Positions 12,867-26,787 of a stretch of 64,000 bases of DNA are shown here, one piece after another. Both the position numbers and the translations under genes were made by a program. Under the pieces are notes generated by a model. It saw only the letters and a list, made by a program, of their open reading frames with translations, was not told where the DNA came from and ran no database searches. Every line of letters begins with the position of its first letter. Position 1 is the first letter of the stretch. Source of the DNA: Sipunculus nudus. Its lineage: Eukaryota; Annelida; Sipuncula; Golfingiida; Sipunculidae. The DNA is taken from contig CM049307.1 of assembly GCA_026874595.1 (NCBI GenBank), forward strand, positions 32,229,862 to 32,293,861, given 5' to 3'.

Positions 12867-14250
12867 AAAAAATATTATATTCACTTTTGAATACTGCCAC
12901 ATCACTATACACACTGAACATAGCAAGACACTTATGACAATTATTTAATACAGCCATTATTCTTATTGTCATTAGTTAAACATGTTGACATCTTTAATGA
13001 GCACTTGTCTAAGTAATATTTTAAGTTTTTGACATATTTCAATTTTTTTTAAATATTTAATAATAAAAACAAACATGGATAAGACCTGGAAATTTTGATT
13101 AATTTAATATAATCAATCAACTGGGTCCTATCATTAATCTGCTTCATAAAAACCCCTAGTAGTAAACAATAATTCTATTTAATCATTTATTTTTTTCCCA
13201 TTTTTATGATTGAAATGAAAAATACCCAAAGATGACTGCATTGTGTCATTTAGAATACATTTTCGGTCATCCATAGAAGATCCATACAACGTCAGTAATT
13301 GCAAGGTAATTCCCTGTTGTCATTAACTTTAAAATTATTTTTCCATTTATTATTATTATAAACCGATAAATCATTTTTTATTATTGTTTATTGTTATGTT
13401 TTTAGCCGAAACAAATACTAGAGGAGGGGGTTGGACAGTTAGATCCAGCTGAAGTCACCAAAGAGCTGGCTGGCTGCATGGTATGCCTCGCTTCAAGCAT
13501 GCATAATTAGCCTGAAAGGTCAACAAGGGAACATAAAGAGGGGCTTCAGTATAGCCTAGGTGTGACAAAAAAGCTAGTTTTTGGTCAATTCCTTTAAAAT
13601 TTCAGAATTTAGAAGCTGAAATCGTTACGTGTGCATGATATGAAAATAAATCAACTGGGAAAAAACGTGCCACGGACAAAGATGGGCAAAATTTAAGGTA
13701 CTGATTTTATATTCATGGTTATCACTTGTATAATTTGAAAAATTCAGATCTAATTTTCGGTATACAATTGAATCTTGATTAAATGAAGTCAAATCCCTGA
13801 AAAAAATTCTCTAGCTTCAGCAATTCTTATAAGTGAGTAAATATATTTCCTAATTTTTTACAAAGTTCTGTGCGGGCCCATAACTTAAAAAAAATATGCA
13901 ATACTGACCCAACTCCTATAATGTATATAGGAAATGTATGGAAGAATGTAGAATACTAAATATGATAAAAAACAATTCAGTGGATTTGATATTAGGCAGT
14001 CTTGAAGGGTAACAATGATTTTTGAATGGAAAACGGAGGTTTTTTCTTAATTTTTCGAAGGAACGAAGTCGCAGTGACCCATTTTCGGTTTGGTAGGAGA
14101 TCTTGGGGACATCTAACAGCATGCCGAATTTTGGATTTGTAGGTTTAACGGTTTCAAAACGTATCAGTCTGACGGAAGGACGGACGAAGGGACAGACGAC
14201 GGACAATGGACCATGACTGTAGCTTAGATGACTTATAGTCAGCTTAGCTA
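12867..14250 (+). mobile_element. R1 body-tail, third and most diverged tandem copy
   Basis: Shares blocks such as GGTTGGACA, GCATGCATAATT, GGGCAAAATTTAAGGTA and the tail, ending at 14250. More diverged than the two before it. Confidence 0.8.
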
Positions 14251-14342
14251 AAACTTGCTCACAGACCGATTCGAAAAATAGCCGGATAATGTCGTTGTCA
14301 TGCGCTTTGAACACTCCATTGAAATTTCATATGACCGATTTT

Positions 14343-17300
14343 TAGCTCAGCTGACTATAAGTCATCTGAGCTATAGTCATGGTCCATTGTCCGTCGTCCG
14401 TCCGTCTGTCCGTAAGACTGGCACGTTTCGACACCGTTGGACCTACGAATCTGAATTTCAGCATACAGTTAGATGTCCCCATAATCTCCTACCATGCCAA
14501 AAATTGGGTCAATAGGACTTCGTTCCCCTGAGATATTAAGGAAAAACCTCAATTTTTTTATTAAAAATCTATTTCCACACTTCAGGACTGCCTAAAATCA
14601 AAACCACTCATCTGGTTTTCTTCATATTTACCATAAATATTCCTCTATATAGTTCCTATGTACATGCCAGATATTAAGTCAGTATTATATAATTTAAAAA
14701 AGTTATGGGCCCAAACATAATTAATGGACTTTGTAAAAAAATCAGGAAGATATTTGGTCACTTAAGACCAAAAGTGTTAAAGGTAGGGACTTTTTTCCAG
14801 TAATACAACTTATATTAATCAAAATTTAATTGTATACCAAAAATTAGATCGAAATTTGTTAAATTTTTTTTAAATATTGGCAAAAATATAAAATTGGTAC
14901 CTTAAATTTTGCCCAACTTTGGCCATGGCACCTTTTTTTCCTGTAAGTACTGTGGATTTAATTTTCACACCATGTATACATAAGGATTTAATCTATTAAA
15001 ATCTGAAATTTGAAAATAAAAGCTGCAAAATTAGGCTAGTTATTGAATTTTTTTGGAGGCTCTTGTTGTATTCCCTTACATTGTCAAGCAGTCCACTTTG
15101 ATGACTGTAGGTCATTCAGTGCACATCTCTATGCTCCCCAGGCTGTTGACATAGTTTTAGATGTCCCCAAAATCTCCTACCATACCGAAAATTGGGTCAT
15201 TAGGACTTTGTTCAGGACTTCGAGATATAAAGGGAAAAAAAACTCCGTTTTCCATAAAAAAAAGCCATTATTACACTTCAGGGCTGCCTAATATCAAAAC
15301 CACTGATCTGTTTTTGATCGTATTTAGGATTCACATTCTTTAATACATTTTCTATGAACATACCAAAAATTAGGTTAGTATTGGGTATTATTTTGAAGTT
15401 ATGGGCCAAAAACATAATGCAATTTGTTAAAAAATCAGGAAATATATTTACTCACATGAGAATTGCTGAACCTAGAGACTTTTTTTCAGGAATATAACTT
15501 TATTTAATCAAGATTCAATTGTTTACCCAAAATTAGATCTGAATTTTGCAAATTTTTCAAGTTATTAGCATAAATAAAAAATCAATACCTTAAATTTTGT
15601 CCAACTTTGGCACTGTTGATTTAATTTTCACAGCATATATACATTAGGATTTAATCTTTTAAAATATGAAATTTCAAAGAAATTGATTGGAAAGAATAGC
15701 TTTAATTCATGTTTTCATACACCATGTCAAGTGTTGTTTACATCTAGCCCACCTAGTAGTACAGCCTTCACTTGCATTATGTAACCCACCCCAGGCAGCT
15801 TGCCTTGGGTCAGCTTGGCCACTACCAGCAGGCTTCCCCTCTGCTCTGCACTCCCTCCCCCCCCCCCCCCCCCCCCCCAGATGGTGCATAAACTAGATGA
15901 ATGTTATTATTTTCTGTATGTGATTCATTCTAATTCTAGGCTATGCTACATTTTAGATTTTGTATTGTAACACCAGGGTAACAATGATTAAAGTGTACAT
16001 TTAATTGTGTCCACAAAGTGGTGTATTGCTATGAAAGTGTGGATGTTCATGAGATAAGTAATTCCTTACTTCAGAGGAGTAAAAACTTCACCAGGTGTGA
16101 AATTGACTATTAATTTCAGTAATTAATTAAAACTTGGATAGTAATTAGCACAATGATATTGTTTGTTTCTCATTCAACCAACAGTATGTATACTTTATTT
16201 GAAAAGATGTTTTATTTTATCAAATTTACTGAATATTTTATTTTATTTTGGTGAATAAAATTAAGCAGGTACTGAAAACTCCAATGTGCAAAACTTTTTA
16301 ATAGTGATTCAAGGAATATTCTTGTTGATGCCATGTTGTGGCATTATTTTCTTTTAAATTCAGTTTAAACATTTATGATTTAAAAATAATAAAATATAGG
16401 TGTATGCATAATATGACCCAATATGAGCTACACTCTGGATATATGATGATTGCAACTTTTGCAACAATTCTAATATTTTAACTTATAGTTTCAGTTTTTT
16501 ACTCTGTATATATAATGATTGCAACTTTTGCAACAATTCTAATATTTTAACTTATATTTTCAGGTTTTTTCATTTAAAATTTATAAAACCTGTAAATAAA
16601 AAAAAAGATTCAGATAAAAACTTCTTAATGGAAAAAGTGGATATGCTTAAAAAAATAGGCTTATATATAAACTTAAATGCATTATTCCCTTGAAAGTGAA
16701 ATAAAGGTATTAGTCCATTCTGTCCACTTGCCTGTCCATCTGTAAATTTTCCATCTGTAAATTTTCATACATTACAGTATCTCAAAACTTTTACTGTTTT
16801 TCTTCATGACAGTCTTGTCAGAGTATTAGTTTGCAATCATATATTTAGAACTTTACTATAACCAAGTAGGAGGGCCCCTTTCCTCTTAGCTTTTCATATT
16901 CTTATATAAATGAAAAACATTACAATAGAATATTTCTACATCCACCTTCGTGCTGCCCTCACTTTTCCCTTCTCCGAACCCCATCCCAAAGTCAGCCTCA
17001 GTAAGCAGGAACAAGATGAATCAGATATATTCATACTTTAATATTTTGTATAACTATTCGTCCATAGGTACCTATGTACATGCCAGAAATTATGTCAATA
17101 TTGTGTAATATGTAGACATAGTGGGCATCACAATAATGTACCTTGTCAAGACTAAAGAGATATTGTGTCATACAGTCACAAATTCATAAATCACTTCATC
17201 AGCATAGTTAATCATAACATCATATCTGTCAAATTGAAAGCTTGCAGACTACCATACACTTTAGATCCTTCAACAAATAGCCTTATCATCATTCTACTAC

Positions 17301-17582
17301 TGCTTATTCCTGCTGTCATTGCATTCATATTTGCTCAAATATATCACAATTTTCTACACCTCTTTAATAAATAAAAAATAAACCACTATATATGACTCTA
17401 TTAATCCATCAGTCAGGTTATTTCATTTATCATTTACTCACATATTACATTACATTCCTTTATAATAGCCCAACATGTCCATGATATTCATAAGCTTTAT
17501 CGACTCGATATAGTATCACAGTGGAGAAACATTTATGGTCCAATCACGATCAGCTGAGCGCCGTGACCCATGGGTCCCTTGT
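14343..17582 (-). mobile_element. R1 family copy in reverse orientation, near full length
   Basis: Starts with the reverse tail TAGCTCAGCTGACTATAAGT (14343) and ends with the reverse head CAGCTGAGCGCCGTGACCCA to CCCTTGT (17582), 3.24 kb. It faces the copies at 7832-14250 and could form a large inverted repeat with them. Contains a poly-C run near 15851-15878 and a duplicated 48-bp string at about 16442-16557. Two internal tail-homologous blocks (near 14470 and 15160) suggest earlier internal duplication. Confidence 0.82.
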
Positions 17583-18640
17583 TTAACATTGCCGGGAAAA
17601 CTGATAAATGTGTTACACAGCTTAAGCATTCTCGAGCATCACACGGCCATCGTCAGTAAACTGACGGGCTTACTCCTGATTTGACTTATTTACGTTTACC
17701 ACTGAAATGCGTACAATAAAACGCGATTCCATGTATCGATAAAAGCAAATCTGTGCTAGCTCTTATCACTATAAAGCCTTGTAAGGTCAGTATGGCGAAT
17801 CCGTGATATCTGCATATTAGGACATCACAAAGCTCTTTGAAGACCTGACTATTCCCTTTGATTGGCATAACAGGACGTCGCGCTTTATGTGCAGGACATG
17901 GTTGCAAATGATACCAATCACATTTAAGGTTTTTGCCTGCTTAATGTTTACGAGACATAAAGAGGATCAATATTATAACTGTTCTTTGCGACTATCAGTT
18001 CAGTCATTCTTCATTTAGTATCCCAACAAAACCATCCCAGAACACGGTATCAGCAACTCCCATTCAGCTGATAAACACCTTTTATTTCTGCATGTGAGTA
18101 TACACGGTCCACGTGTCTGTTTACCAAAACAATCCGGGCAACGCGAGGTGTCATTTTGCGCATACGCGACAGATCCCAAACAAGGAAATGTCCCAAGTCT
18201 ACGAGCTTATTCAACACGCGTTCAAATAAACGAAATCGTTCAACCCACCACACAGCCAAGGTCCGACTTGATATTATGGTAGCCCGACACCTCTGGAGCA
18301 CTGCCGGGGGTGGGGTGGGGGTATAGTAATGTCAAATTGTGCTATTGGACGTTTTGTAGCCGCCGCTTTACCACAAGAGCTTGAAAATGATAAGGGGTAG
18401 GGGTAACCTAAATGGGAATATCTTGGCTTCTAATCAACCAATTTTTATAATGAAGAGCCCTAAAGGGGTCTATCAATTTATGTGACAACAATGTATATAT
18501 AAATTAAAAACACCTTTCAGGGAAATAAAAATGTCAAGTCCAATAAAAATCTTGATTTTTATTATATTTTCGCATTTACCTTTTAAATGGTCGGTCAAAC
18601 TTTCAAAATAAAACATAAATTTATATATGCTGATAGAAAC
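17583..18640. other. Low-copy stretch, no recognised gene
   Basis: Relatively CpG-rich to about 18300. Overlapping frames at 18050-18301 (minus) and 18094-18282 (plus) show no known domain. A short string near 18023 (AAAACCATCCCAG) recurs near 45499 in BuGZ intron 1. Confidence 0.5.
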
Positions 18641-20735
18641 AAGGGACCCACTGGTAATTGTGCTTAGTTGAAGTTGACCTTAAATGTAACAAGTGGCCAG
18701 TTGAATTCAAGGAGCCTTGCACAATGGGCAAAAGACTCCCAAAGTGCGCAAAATCATGCATTTTTCCAAAAGCCCTTATATAACAGTAACAGTGACCTTA
18801 TTCTATATGCAGCTTCTACCATTTATGCCTACCTCACTAAGAGCGTTAAAATCAACTTCTTTCAATGGGCAAGAGTGACATTTCAGGTTTCCAAGAAAAT
18901 GTTTAGGTCACCAGGTTTCAAACTTGTCCAAGAGCTTGTTAGGAATAATTGTTGTACCAAATTTGAGGACAAAATGAGATATACTCCAAACAGTTATCGT
19001 GTTCACAAGACAACTATTATTCTGCTGATTTGACCTTGAAGACCCTGGTCAAGATCACCAGGTTTCAAACTCGCCCGAGAACTTGGTAGGACATTTTGTG
19101 TGCCAAATTTTAGGACAAAATGTGAAATATTTCAAAAGTTATCGTGTTCACAAAAATTTCACATTTCGGCAGATTTGTCCTTATAGATGAAGGTCAAGGT
19201 CATCGGGTTTCGAACTCGTCCAAGAAGTTATTCAGAAACTGGAGCTTTTGTATCAAATTTTTAATAATTCTGAAGGAGTAATATGAGCCCAACAGCTCGG
19301 AGGATATGGCAAGGGAGACCTTATTTCAGATTTAGGCAAGAATTTTTCATTACCCTCCCGGGATGTCAAGTTAGAAGGTTCTAGGTCCAAACGTGACGAT
19401 TTGTGCCCTGTTAACAGATGACCGCTTCATTTGAAGGTCTCAAACAGAGAAAACTAGGGACCCAGGGGTCTCGACGCTCAGCTGTATTTGCCTAGAAGGA
19501 TATTTTGAAGAAATTTTTTTTAGAATGACGGTCCTGTGACCTTCAGCTTTGACCTCTGGACCCTGAAAATCAAAATGTATTTTACTTTGTGGTGTGTCAT
19601 TCATAGATCAGGTTTGACGCCAATCTGTCTAGCCAAAGCAGAATGATCATCCATAAACTAATTTATCAATGAAAGGGCCCTGTAACCTTGTCCTTTGACC
19701 CCAAATCGAAAAGAATCTTCCCCCATCGGCAGGTGAGTAATATCTTGAAGATGGAAGGTTTGTGATGAAACTTTTGGCTTGAAATGCATAAACATTCCTT
19801 TAAATAAATGGGTCCTGTGACCTTGACCTTTGGACACAAAAATTGACAGGGTTTTTACTTAAGTTGTGAGCCATATATAAATTAAGTTTGAAAACCAAAA
19901 TGTCAAACTAAGCTGGAGTTATCATCTGAAAACTAATTTGTGAACAGATGACCCCTGTGACCCTGAATTCATTTATTTTCTCCCCATGCTGGCAAGTTAG
20001 CTAAATGTGCAAGATGGAAAGTTTCGGATGAAAAACTTGGCTTAAAATGCAGCCATAATCTTTTTAAATAAGCGAGTCTTGTGCCCTTGACCTTTGACCA
20101 AAAATCAGACATGTTCTTTTTTTTAGTGGTAGGCATGTTTGAAATCCATGTCGATCAAACGATCGAGTTATCATCTGGTAACAAATTTGTGTGGATACAC
20201 GGATGGACAGACAGACAGACAAACAGGACAGGGTGATTACTATAGGGCATCCCCTTGTGATCGATAAACACACCATGTTTTGGGACACTAGATGGAATCA
20301 CAGCTGAAGAAACTGACATGATTGTTGTCATTTTATAGTAAAAATAAAATAGAAAAATATTCGTAAAAATATGAAAAAAAAAGTGGCGCTACCACTTTTT
20401 GGGATCTGAAAAAACCAGTCATGGTCAATATTTCAGGCAAGTTTCATGACAATCCATGCATTAATAATCAAGATATTGAGGGTTTTGTATCATTTTTTTT
20501 TTTTATTCTGCCGGGGGGGGGGGGGGGGGGGGCTACGAGCCCCATTGCTCGGAGGATATGGGTAACAGAGACCTGATTTCAGGTTTCCAAGGAGACTTTT
20601 CATGGACCTCCCTTTGTGTACAAGTAGAAATTTCTAGGTCTAACGGTTATGATTTGTGCCCTGTCAACGGACGGCCGGCCGACGGACAGAGTGATCGCTA
20701 TAGCTCAGATGACTATGTCAGCTGTGATAAAAATT
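18641..20735 (+). repeat. R1-related repeats, variant interior
   Basis: Heads near 18648 and 19447 (CTAGGGACCCAGGGGTC...CTCAGCTG). Interiors carry repeated GACCTTGACCTTTG blocks and the 'GTAACAGAGACCTGATTTCA' unit also found at 34.9-36.5 kb. A degenerate tail (AGCTCAGATGACTATGTCAG) ends near 20730. A poly-G run interrupts at about 20514-20532. Confidence 0.75.
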
Positions 20736-21510
20736 TTAAATAACAACAAATGGAGATGTCCGAGAGGAAAAGGTAATGTAGGCCATGGCTTGTTCATATG
20801 CTAGGTTTGTAATGAGTATGAATAGATTTTTTTTTCAAGTTTATAAAATGTATAGTAACATATAGCGTCATATCGACCCTTTGTCTTTATGACCAGATCA
20901 CTTGCGCCAAAGTGTCTTTACATCTGACTCTGAGGACGCATTATAAGGCCTTATGAAGATGCAAATATTTTCATTTCCCACGCTTCATGGCCTACAGGAA
21001 CACTGTCAATAAACCAGGCCAATCGTACACTTATTTTGTAAACTTTCTAATAATACCGAACATAATAGAGATAAGTTCCGTTTTAACCTAGCACAATGGT
21101 AAACCCTTCGGCATGTTTGTTGAATTTATGACCGCATGAACACAAGCATGGCTCTCACGGGTTACAGGACGGAGGCAGCTTGAAGGCGATACAGGAAATG
21201 ACCTGTGTCCATTGAGACCGTGTTTCAGTTTTGGGTGTGAGCTCACATGTATACTATTGTGTTTATTTATCATTCTTAGCATAATAATGAGATTATGGGC
21301 AGTTAACCATAACATGAATGCAACCTGACGCAAGACTAATGCGAATCATTCCTCATTATTTGTATCACGACTCGAGTAGTCTTACCAGCCCATTTATCCG
21401 AGTGCCTACTGAGTGGGGCTGTCACGGCTAAGATACATAATAAACTAGATATTTCTTGGTACGACAGGTGCCATAGTATCCCGAACAATCCACCACCACC
21501 CTTAAGAATA
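20736..21510. other. Low-copy stretch, no recognised gene
   Basis: No domain in the 81-codon minus-strand frame at 21088-21333. A C run closes the stretch near 21511-21526. Confidence 0.5.
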
Positions 21511-21549
21511 GCCCCCCCCCCCCCCCGTCTTCAGCAGCATATACAGACA

Positions 21550-22600
21550 CTTGACAAGCGACTATGGTTTCTTCCATCGATCAACTTCAGAAACAATATT
21601 TTTTCACCAAATATGGAGGCCAATATGTTGAATATCTTTTGAGAAACGAGCATAAATTTATTTTACGGGAAAAGGGAAGGAAGGTGGCGCCACCTGTCTG
21701 GTTTACGAGAAAACTTTCCAGGATGATTGGACATGCCAAATTTCAGACCAATACCTTGAACCACTCCGGAGATATTAGAAATTTCCACCCAAACAAACAT
21801 ACGGATGGAACCAACACAATTACAATTGCAGACAGCGCCGCCAGTCTTGAATACAAGATGGAGGTATCCAAGATCAATGGACATGCACAATCTCAGCCAA
21901 TCTGTCCATTAGATTTAGACTTGTAATGCTCTCAGTACTGTTAAGTGGCAATGATAGGTAAGTAAAAGGCCCGAAAACAAGGAAAGGACAAGGTGGCGCC
22001 ACCTATCTTCCGCAGAAGACAAAGCTAACCAAGATCTTCGGTCAATTTGATTTTTGGACCAATCCATGCATCCCTTTTTGAGATTTTATGATTTTGTGAG
22101 AATTTCACCATATATGGCAATATTCAAGGTCAAGGCCACTCATAGGGAATATCTAGGCCTAACCCCAATTAAAACATAGCATCATTCCGCAGCCTATGCC
22201 TATGTATATGCATAATTTGTAAGAAATGTGTCCATTAGTTTCTGACTTATAATGCTCCCAGTACTCTTAAGTGGCAATGATGGGAGTAATAAACGGCACG
22301 AAAACAAGAAAAGGATAACAGGTGGCGCAACCAGTTTCCGGTACATGACAACATTATCCAAGATCTGCGGCCATGTTGATTTTTGGATTAATCGATGCAA
22401 GATTTCTTGAGATATTTAAGAAATTCCCCAAAAAATAGACCTATTCAAAGTCGAGGTCACTCTCCTAGTGAAGGTCATGATGCCATTTTAAGGCTTCGTC
22501 CTCTCACCCATATCTATACACATGTCAAGTTTGGTAAAGATCCGTAAAATATTTTTTGAGTTATCGCGTCCAAACGAAATCTCTGCGCCGGCGGCGCGGC
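21550..22600 (+). repeat. Repeats carrying the GGTGGCGCCACC palindrome
   Basis: Two exact palindromes at 21683-21694 and 21992-22003 and a degenerate one near 22320, spaced about 310-330 bp. Shared text includes TGGACATGCCAAATTTCAG-like and GGCAATGATNGG blocks. The 120-codon plus-strand frame at 21564-21926 runs through this repeat and is not taken as a gene. Confidence 0.7.
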
Positions 22601-24370
22601 CGTCCTAAAACCATAGTATCCCGACTTTGTCTGAAAAAAAATCGCGCTGAATTGAGCTTTTCCATTTCCGTGGAATCCCCCCTTCGCGTGACGTGACAAG
22701 GGATTCCCCGTCCAAAAGCCTTCCCTGCAACATGTCGAGCAAGCAGGCCTATGTTATGTACAGTTCACTTAATGCATCAATACATTCAAATTTTCGTCAT
22801 ATTTGCAGGAACATACAGTTTTTATTACGGTGGTGTGCTATTTACAGGCGGGATGGGGTCGAATATAGGCTATAGTGGCCTTAGCCATGACAACATGACA
22901 CTCAGGCCTTCGGAAAAAAAAACTGATATATATCGTCTTCAGTTCATCTAAAATCGACGTTTGGGGTGACAAGCTGTCGCTATAGTGGCCTATAAGAGAA
23001 GATTATCAACTACCGCAGTCGGATATTTAACACCACCGCCGCACATACGTTTATATGTGTGTGTATATATATATATTTATATATAAATAAAATCATGTAT
23101 AAGAGACAAGCAGAGCAGCTGTTAAGTATGTTTAGTCGCAATGCATGATATAGGCCTATGATGGGGCGTCCTTGACCTCCACAAGAAGGCTCACGATGTT
23201 CATTTCACACGCGATCGGAAACGCGCGCCTGCATGGGAAAGGTATACATGATTTACACTAGCGCGATTTTTTTGCAGCCCGCGGAAACGCGCATGGAAAA
23301 GGGCCAATTTTGGGAGCTTTTATTTTCAAATTTGAACAGATGAAGTACTAAATGTTGTGAAAATTAAATTAACAGTACTTGCAGGAAAAAGTGCCATGGT
23401 CAGAAGTTAAGGTATTGATCTTATATTTATGCATAAGAAATTTACAAAATACAGATCAAATTTTAGGTATAAATTTAATCTTGATTATATGAAGTGGCAG
23501 TAGCGGTTGTATTCATTGCGACGCAGAGATCTGGCGGAAGGATGGAATTCAAGTCTTAACCACTAACTACATGGACCGGGCCAATTTACGGCGTGCCTGG
23601 CAACTGCCCCGGGGTTGTCATATGCATGCCAGTCAGGGTTGAACACCCCCCCCCCCCCCCGCCCGGGACGATAAGCTTTTACTTACGTTCGGAGGCTCCA
23701 AAATACAAAGACTGAACTTTCATGCACCTAATTTGTCATACAAGACTACGAAAAATGAAAAACGAAAATTATTAATATCTAATTTAATTCCAATAGCTTT
23801 GACATTAACTATACAGTGAAGGAAAATACAACATACCGTTCAGAATAAATATCTTATACATGTTCTTTACTTTGACCATGCTACATGTAGATTTTACAAA
23901 AAAAAAATCTTCATGTTCAAAGTGAAAATTCTGTACTCAACTAACTGCTGGTCCTTAATAACTGCTCTCTCCTTCAAATCTATAAAACGGAATTTTTCAA
24001 GTGTTGGTATTAATAAATTTATTACATACGATCCTTTCGACTGTTTATTGTGAAACTGATCGGTTCACTTGTAATTAAATATCACTTTGTAAGTGAAATG
24101 CAATGACTCATTCCTTACAGGTATGTACCGCGTCATCAAACATAATATGAACCATATTTACATAAAAATGTTATGAATAAAAGGATATAATTCAGAACTG
24201 AATAATGAGATGAGACAATTTAAGATTTCTCAAAGCAGAAATAATGTACACAGCAAACCATGGCTAATATGGTCACTAGTGCCTTTAAACTGAAATCTTA
24301 AGTTCAGGGGCTGGTGTTTGTTAGTCCCTTTCACTGACAAAAAGTGAATTTTGGCTGAAGAGCACACATC
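22601..24370. other. Mixed stretch with an R1 fragment
   Basis: An R1 interior fragment is recognisable at about 23330-23510 (CAGTACTTGCAGGAAAAAGT, GCCATGGTCA). (TA)-rich at 23060-23085, poly-C at about 23646-23661. No gene recognised. Confidence 0.5.
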
Positions 24371-25648
24371 TGGGTATTAGCATCCAGTGTTAAGCCATGG
24401 TCTTCTGCGTTCTCCACGTCAATGGTCCACTGTCCTTGTGTTGTTGCTGCAAGAAATCTTTTATCACTCTGCTCATGAATTCTCTTTCTCTCTCTCTCTC
24501 TCTCTCACACAAAACACACACACACACGCACAGGACTTAACTAACCCAGATCAACAAATTCAACTCTAATTGCTAGCTATCCATCTAGGGAAAGGTATTG
24601 TTGAATTAAAGGGGCCCCAACAGATATTATATTTGGATACTGCAACAGAATAAAACATTCTACCATTAGCTCCTTTATCACTACAAGTAGGACTATGTAA
24701 CATTTTAACATCTGAGTGCTTCTCTTATGATGTATACTATAGTATACCCCTCCCCACATAAGGGTAAATTTATATACATTTACTTAATAAATACCCAGGA
24801 TGACCGGTCTGATTAGAATTAATTCATTACCCATGTCAATGAATTCATCAAATAATCATGCTCTAAAATTCTACCTGAAACAACCTATGAAATACTTCAT
24901 GATTTTTTGTAAAAATATTAAAGGCAAAATTAAAATTTGATACACTTTTCCACAAGGTAAAAATTTGGACTACTGGTAATTTGAAATTTCATTAAAAAGG
25001 GCTACATGGTAGCCACCAAATCTAAATCAGTTTTAACTTAACCACTAAACAATACTACAAAAGCCTGAATGAATGGCCTTGGTGGCTTGTTTCAACATTC
25101 CATTCATCCCTGGCACATCAAACATACCACAGCTGCACCGACACACTCCACATTCATAATCAGCATATATTTAATGACACGACAATGGTTATCTGTTGGT
25201 CATGTGTGGCTTACCTGTCAATCCACACACCTACCTTAAGGAAAATATTCAGGTAGGGAGGAGATCGAGCAGGCTCAGCTGTGCACATCAGGCACTTTGC
25301 TGCCACTGGTAATGAAACAATAATACCTGTCAACTATCATCCCTCTAGTGTATTACATTTTCAAGACCATATTAAATTATATTTACTTCATATTTGTATA
25401 TATTATTGTTACTGATAAAACTAATTACAAATAATTATATTATCTTATACATCAATTTAACTGATTAAGTAAATATTTGCAGATTTGTTTTGTACCTTAT
25501 TTTTTTTAACTGAAAACGCCATACTGCGTAAATCAATGGTCTGGCTGCCAACCATACTGTTAGAAAACATGGGATAATTCAGATGTATTTCAGGATTAGT
25601 CATCAAGATAATATAGTCCACACCTATGTACAAACGAAAATGAAAAAC
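24371..25648. other. Low-copy AT-rich stretch
   Basis: (TC)n then (AC)n microsatellite at about 24483-24530. No exon or repeat recognised otherwise. Confidence 0.5.
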
Positions 25649-25723
25649 TGTCACCAACTTAATGAAGTTGGGGGTAAAATATACCCAACAGCACAAATTA
25701 GTCATGCTGTGACAACTTGCCTT
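25649..25723. ncRNA. Structured RNA-like motif, copy 1
   Basis: Written on the plus strand: closing helix UGUCA/UGACA; hairpin CAACUU-AAUG-AAGUUG; hairpin GGG...CCC; hairpin CAGCA...UGCUG; then the conserved tail ACUUGCCUU. The helices abut with almost no linkers, as in a four-way junction. CUU/AAG in the second helix replaces CAU/AUG of copies 2 and 3, so pairing is kept while sequence changes. The transcribed strand is not known. Confidence 0.55.
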
Positions 25724-26488
25724 ACACAGTGGCATCCAATGTATACCTACTTGAAATCTAAATATCCAATGTAGTTTAGACTAGACACAGAATGATTTAA
25801 TTGCCAACTACTGGAAATAAGTTGAGCCAGTGAAGTCAGAAAGTGCTGCTGGGCAGAATAAAATATCACCCAAGGGACACATTTGTTTTGGATTTTTTTT
25901 TTTCAAATTTAATGGAATTCCAAAGATTCAAATACTCGGTGTTTCTACATGTGAAAGCAGATTGTCCTCATGATAAATGGCTGAAGAAAAAGATTATATA
26001 AATCTACAGCTATAGCAGTTATATCATTTTTTTTGTTATTTATAAAATGCTGCACATGGTCATATGCCTGATGCTTACTATTAAACACTCAAATGTTTCC
26101 ATAGCAACTATTTCATGAAAAAGTTGCCATGCTCCATTTTCAGCAAATATCTTGGCTAATAATTTGGCACTTGTGCTCTTGAAACTGACATGGCAAGGGC
26201 TTCCATTGAATTTCTTTTATTTAAAGATCTGGTTGTCTATAGGTTTACCAGGATAATGCTAGTTCTTCAATGATTTTGGATGCCTTAAATGTAGCTTCAG
26301 GAACAGGCTTGGGAAACTGGACGGTGATAATTTATAGAACAGAAGAAGCGCAATGAAACGTGTACAATCTATTATATGACTAGCTAATCACTTGCTTCAA
26401 ACAAATTTTTAGGGATAATGAAGAACTGCTTCATACGCAATTAAGATGATCTACTTCCTATCGTATTAACAGGAGAAACATGAAATGA
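25724..26488. other. Spacer between RNA-like copies 1 and 2
   Basis: 765 bp, AT-rich, no recognised feature. Confidence 0.6.
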
Positions 26489-26563
26489 TGTCACCAACAT
26501 TTAAGATGTTGGGGGTTTGGCAACCCAACAGCAACAAGTGTGGCTGCTGTGACAACTTGCCTT
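26489..26563. ncRNA. Structured RNA-like motif, copy 2
   Basis: Same layout: UGUCA/UGACA, CAACAU-UUAAG-AUGUUG, GGG-loop-CCC, ACAGCA-loop-UGCUGU, tail ACUUGCCUU. Loops differ from the other copies in sequence and length while stems are kept. It lies 840 bp from copy 1 and 136 bp from copy 3 (start to start). Confidence 0.55.
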
Positions 26564-26624
26564 GTTCTGTTGTCTTGTTCTGTTGCAGAGTTATATGATC
26601 ACATTACGTGTTAGAATATAGAAA

Positions 26625-26704
26625 TGTCACCAACATATACCATGTTGGGGGCGCCTTGCACCCAACAGCAACGTTTCATCCATATTGCTGTGACAACTTG
26701 CCTT
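26625..26704. ncRNA. Structured RNA-like motif, copy 3
   Basis: UGUCA/UGACA, CAACAU-AUACC-AUGUUG, GGG-loop-CCC, then CAGCAA paired with UUGCUG around a longer loop, and tail ACUUGCCUU. The third hairpin loop is the most variable part of the family. Confidence 0.55.
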
Positions 26705-26787
26705 CGTTCAGCTGTCTTGTTATACATAAGCATTAGATAAACAATGATTAGGTGTCAAATCAACCGAGTGAATAGAACAAAATGCTT

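Noticed and set aside
13916-14314. 132-codon minus-strand frame with SVRPSVRP-like text
   Set aside because: The RPSV repeats are a translation of the (ACGG)n tract and R1 tail, as also seen in frames near 12778 and 14300.
18668-19033. 121-codon plus-strand frame
   Set aside because: Runs through an R1-type head and ~120-bp internal units; no domain.
21564-21926. 120-codon plus-strand frame
   Set aside because: Lies within a repeat carrying GGTGGCGCCACC; the same text recurs out of frame in the next unit.
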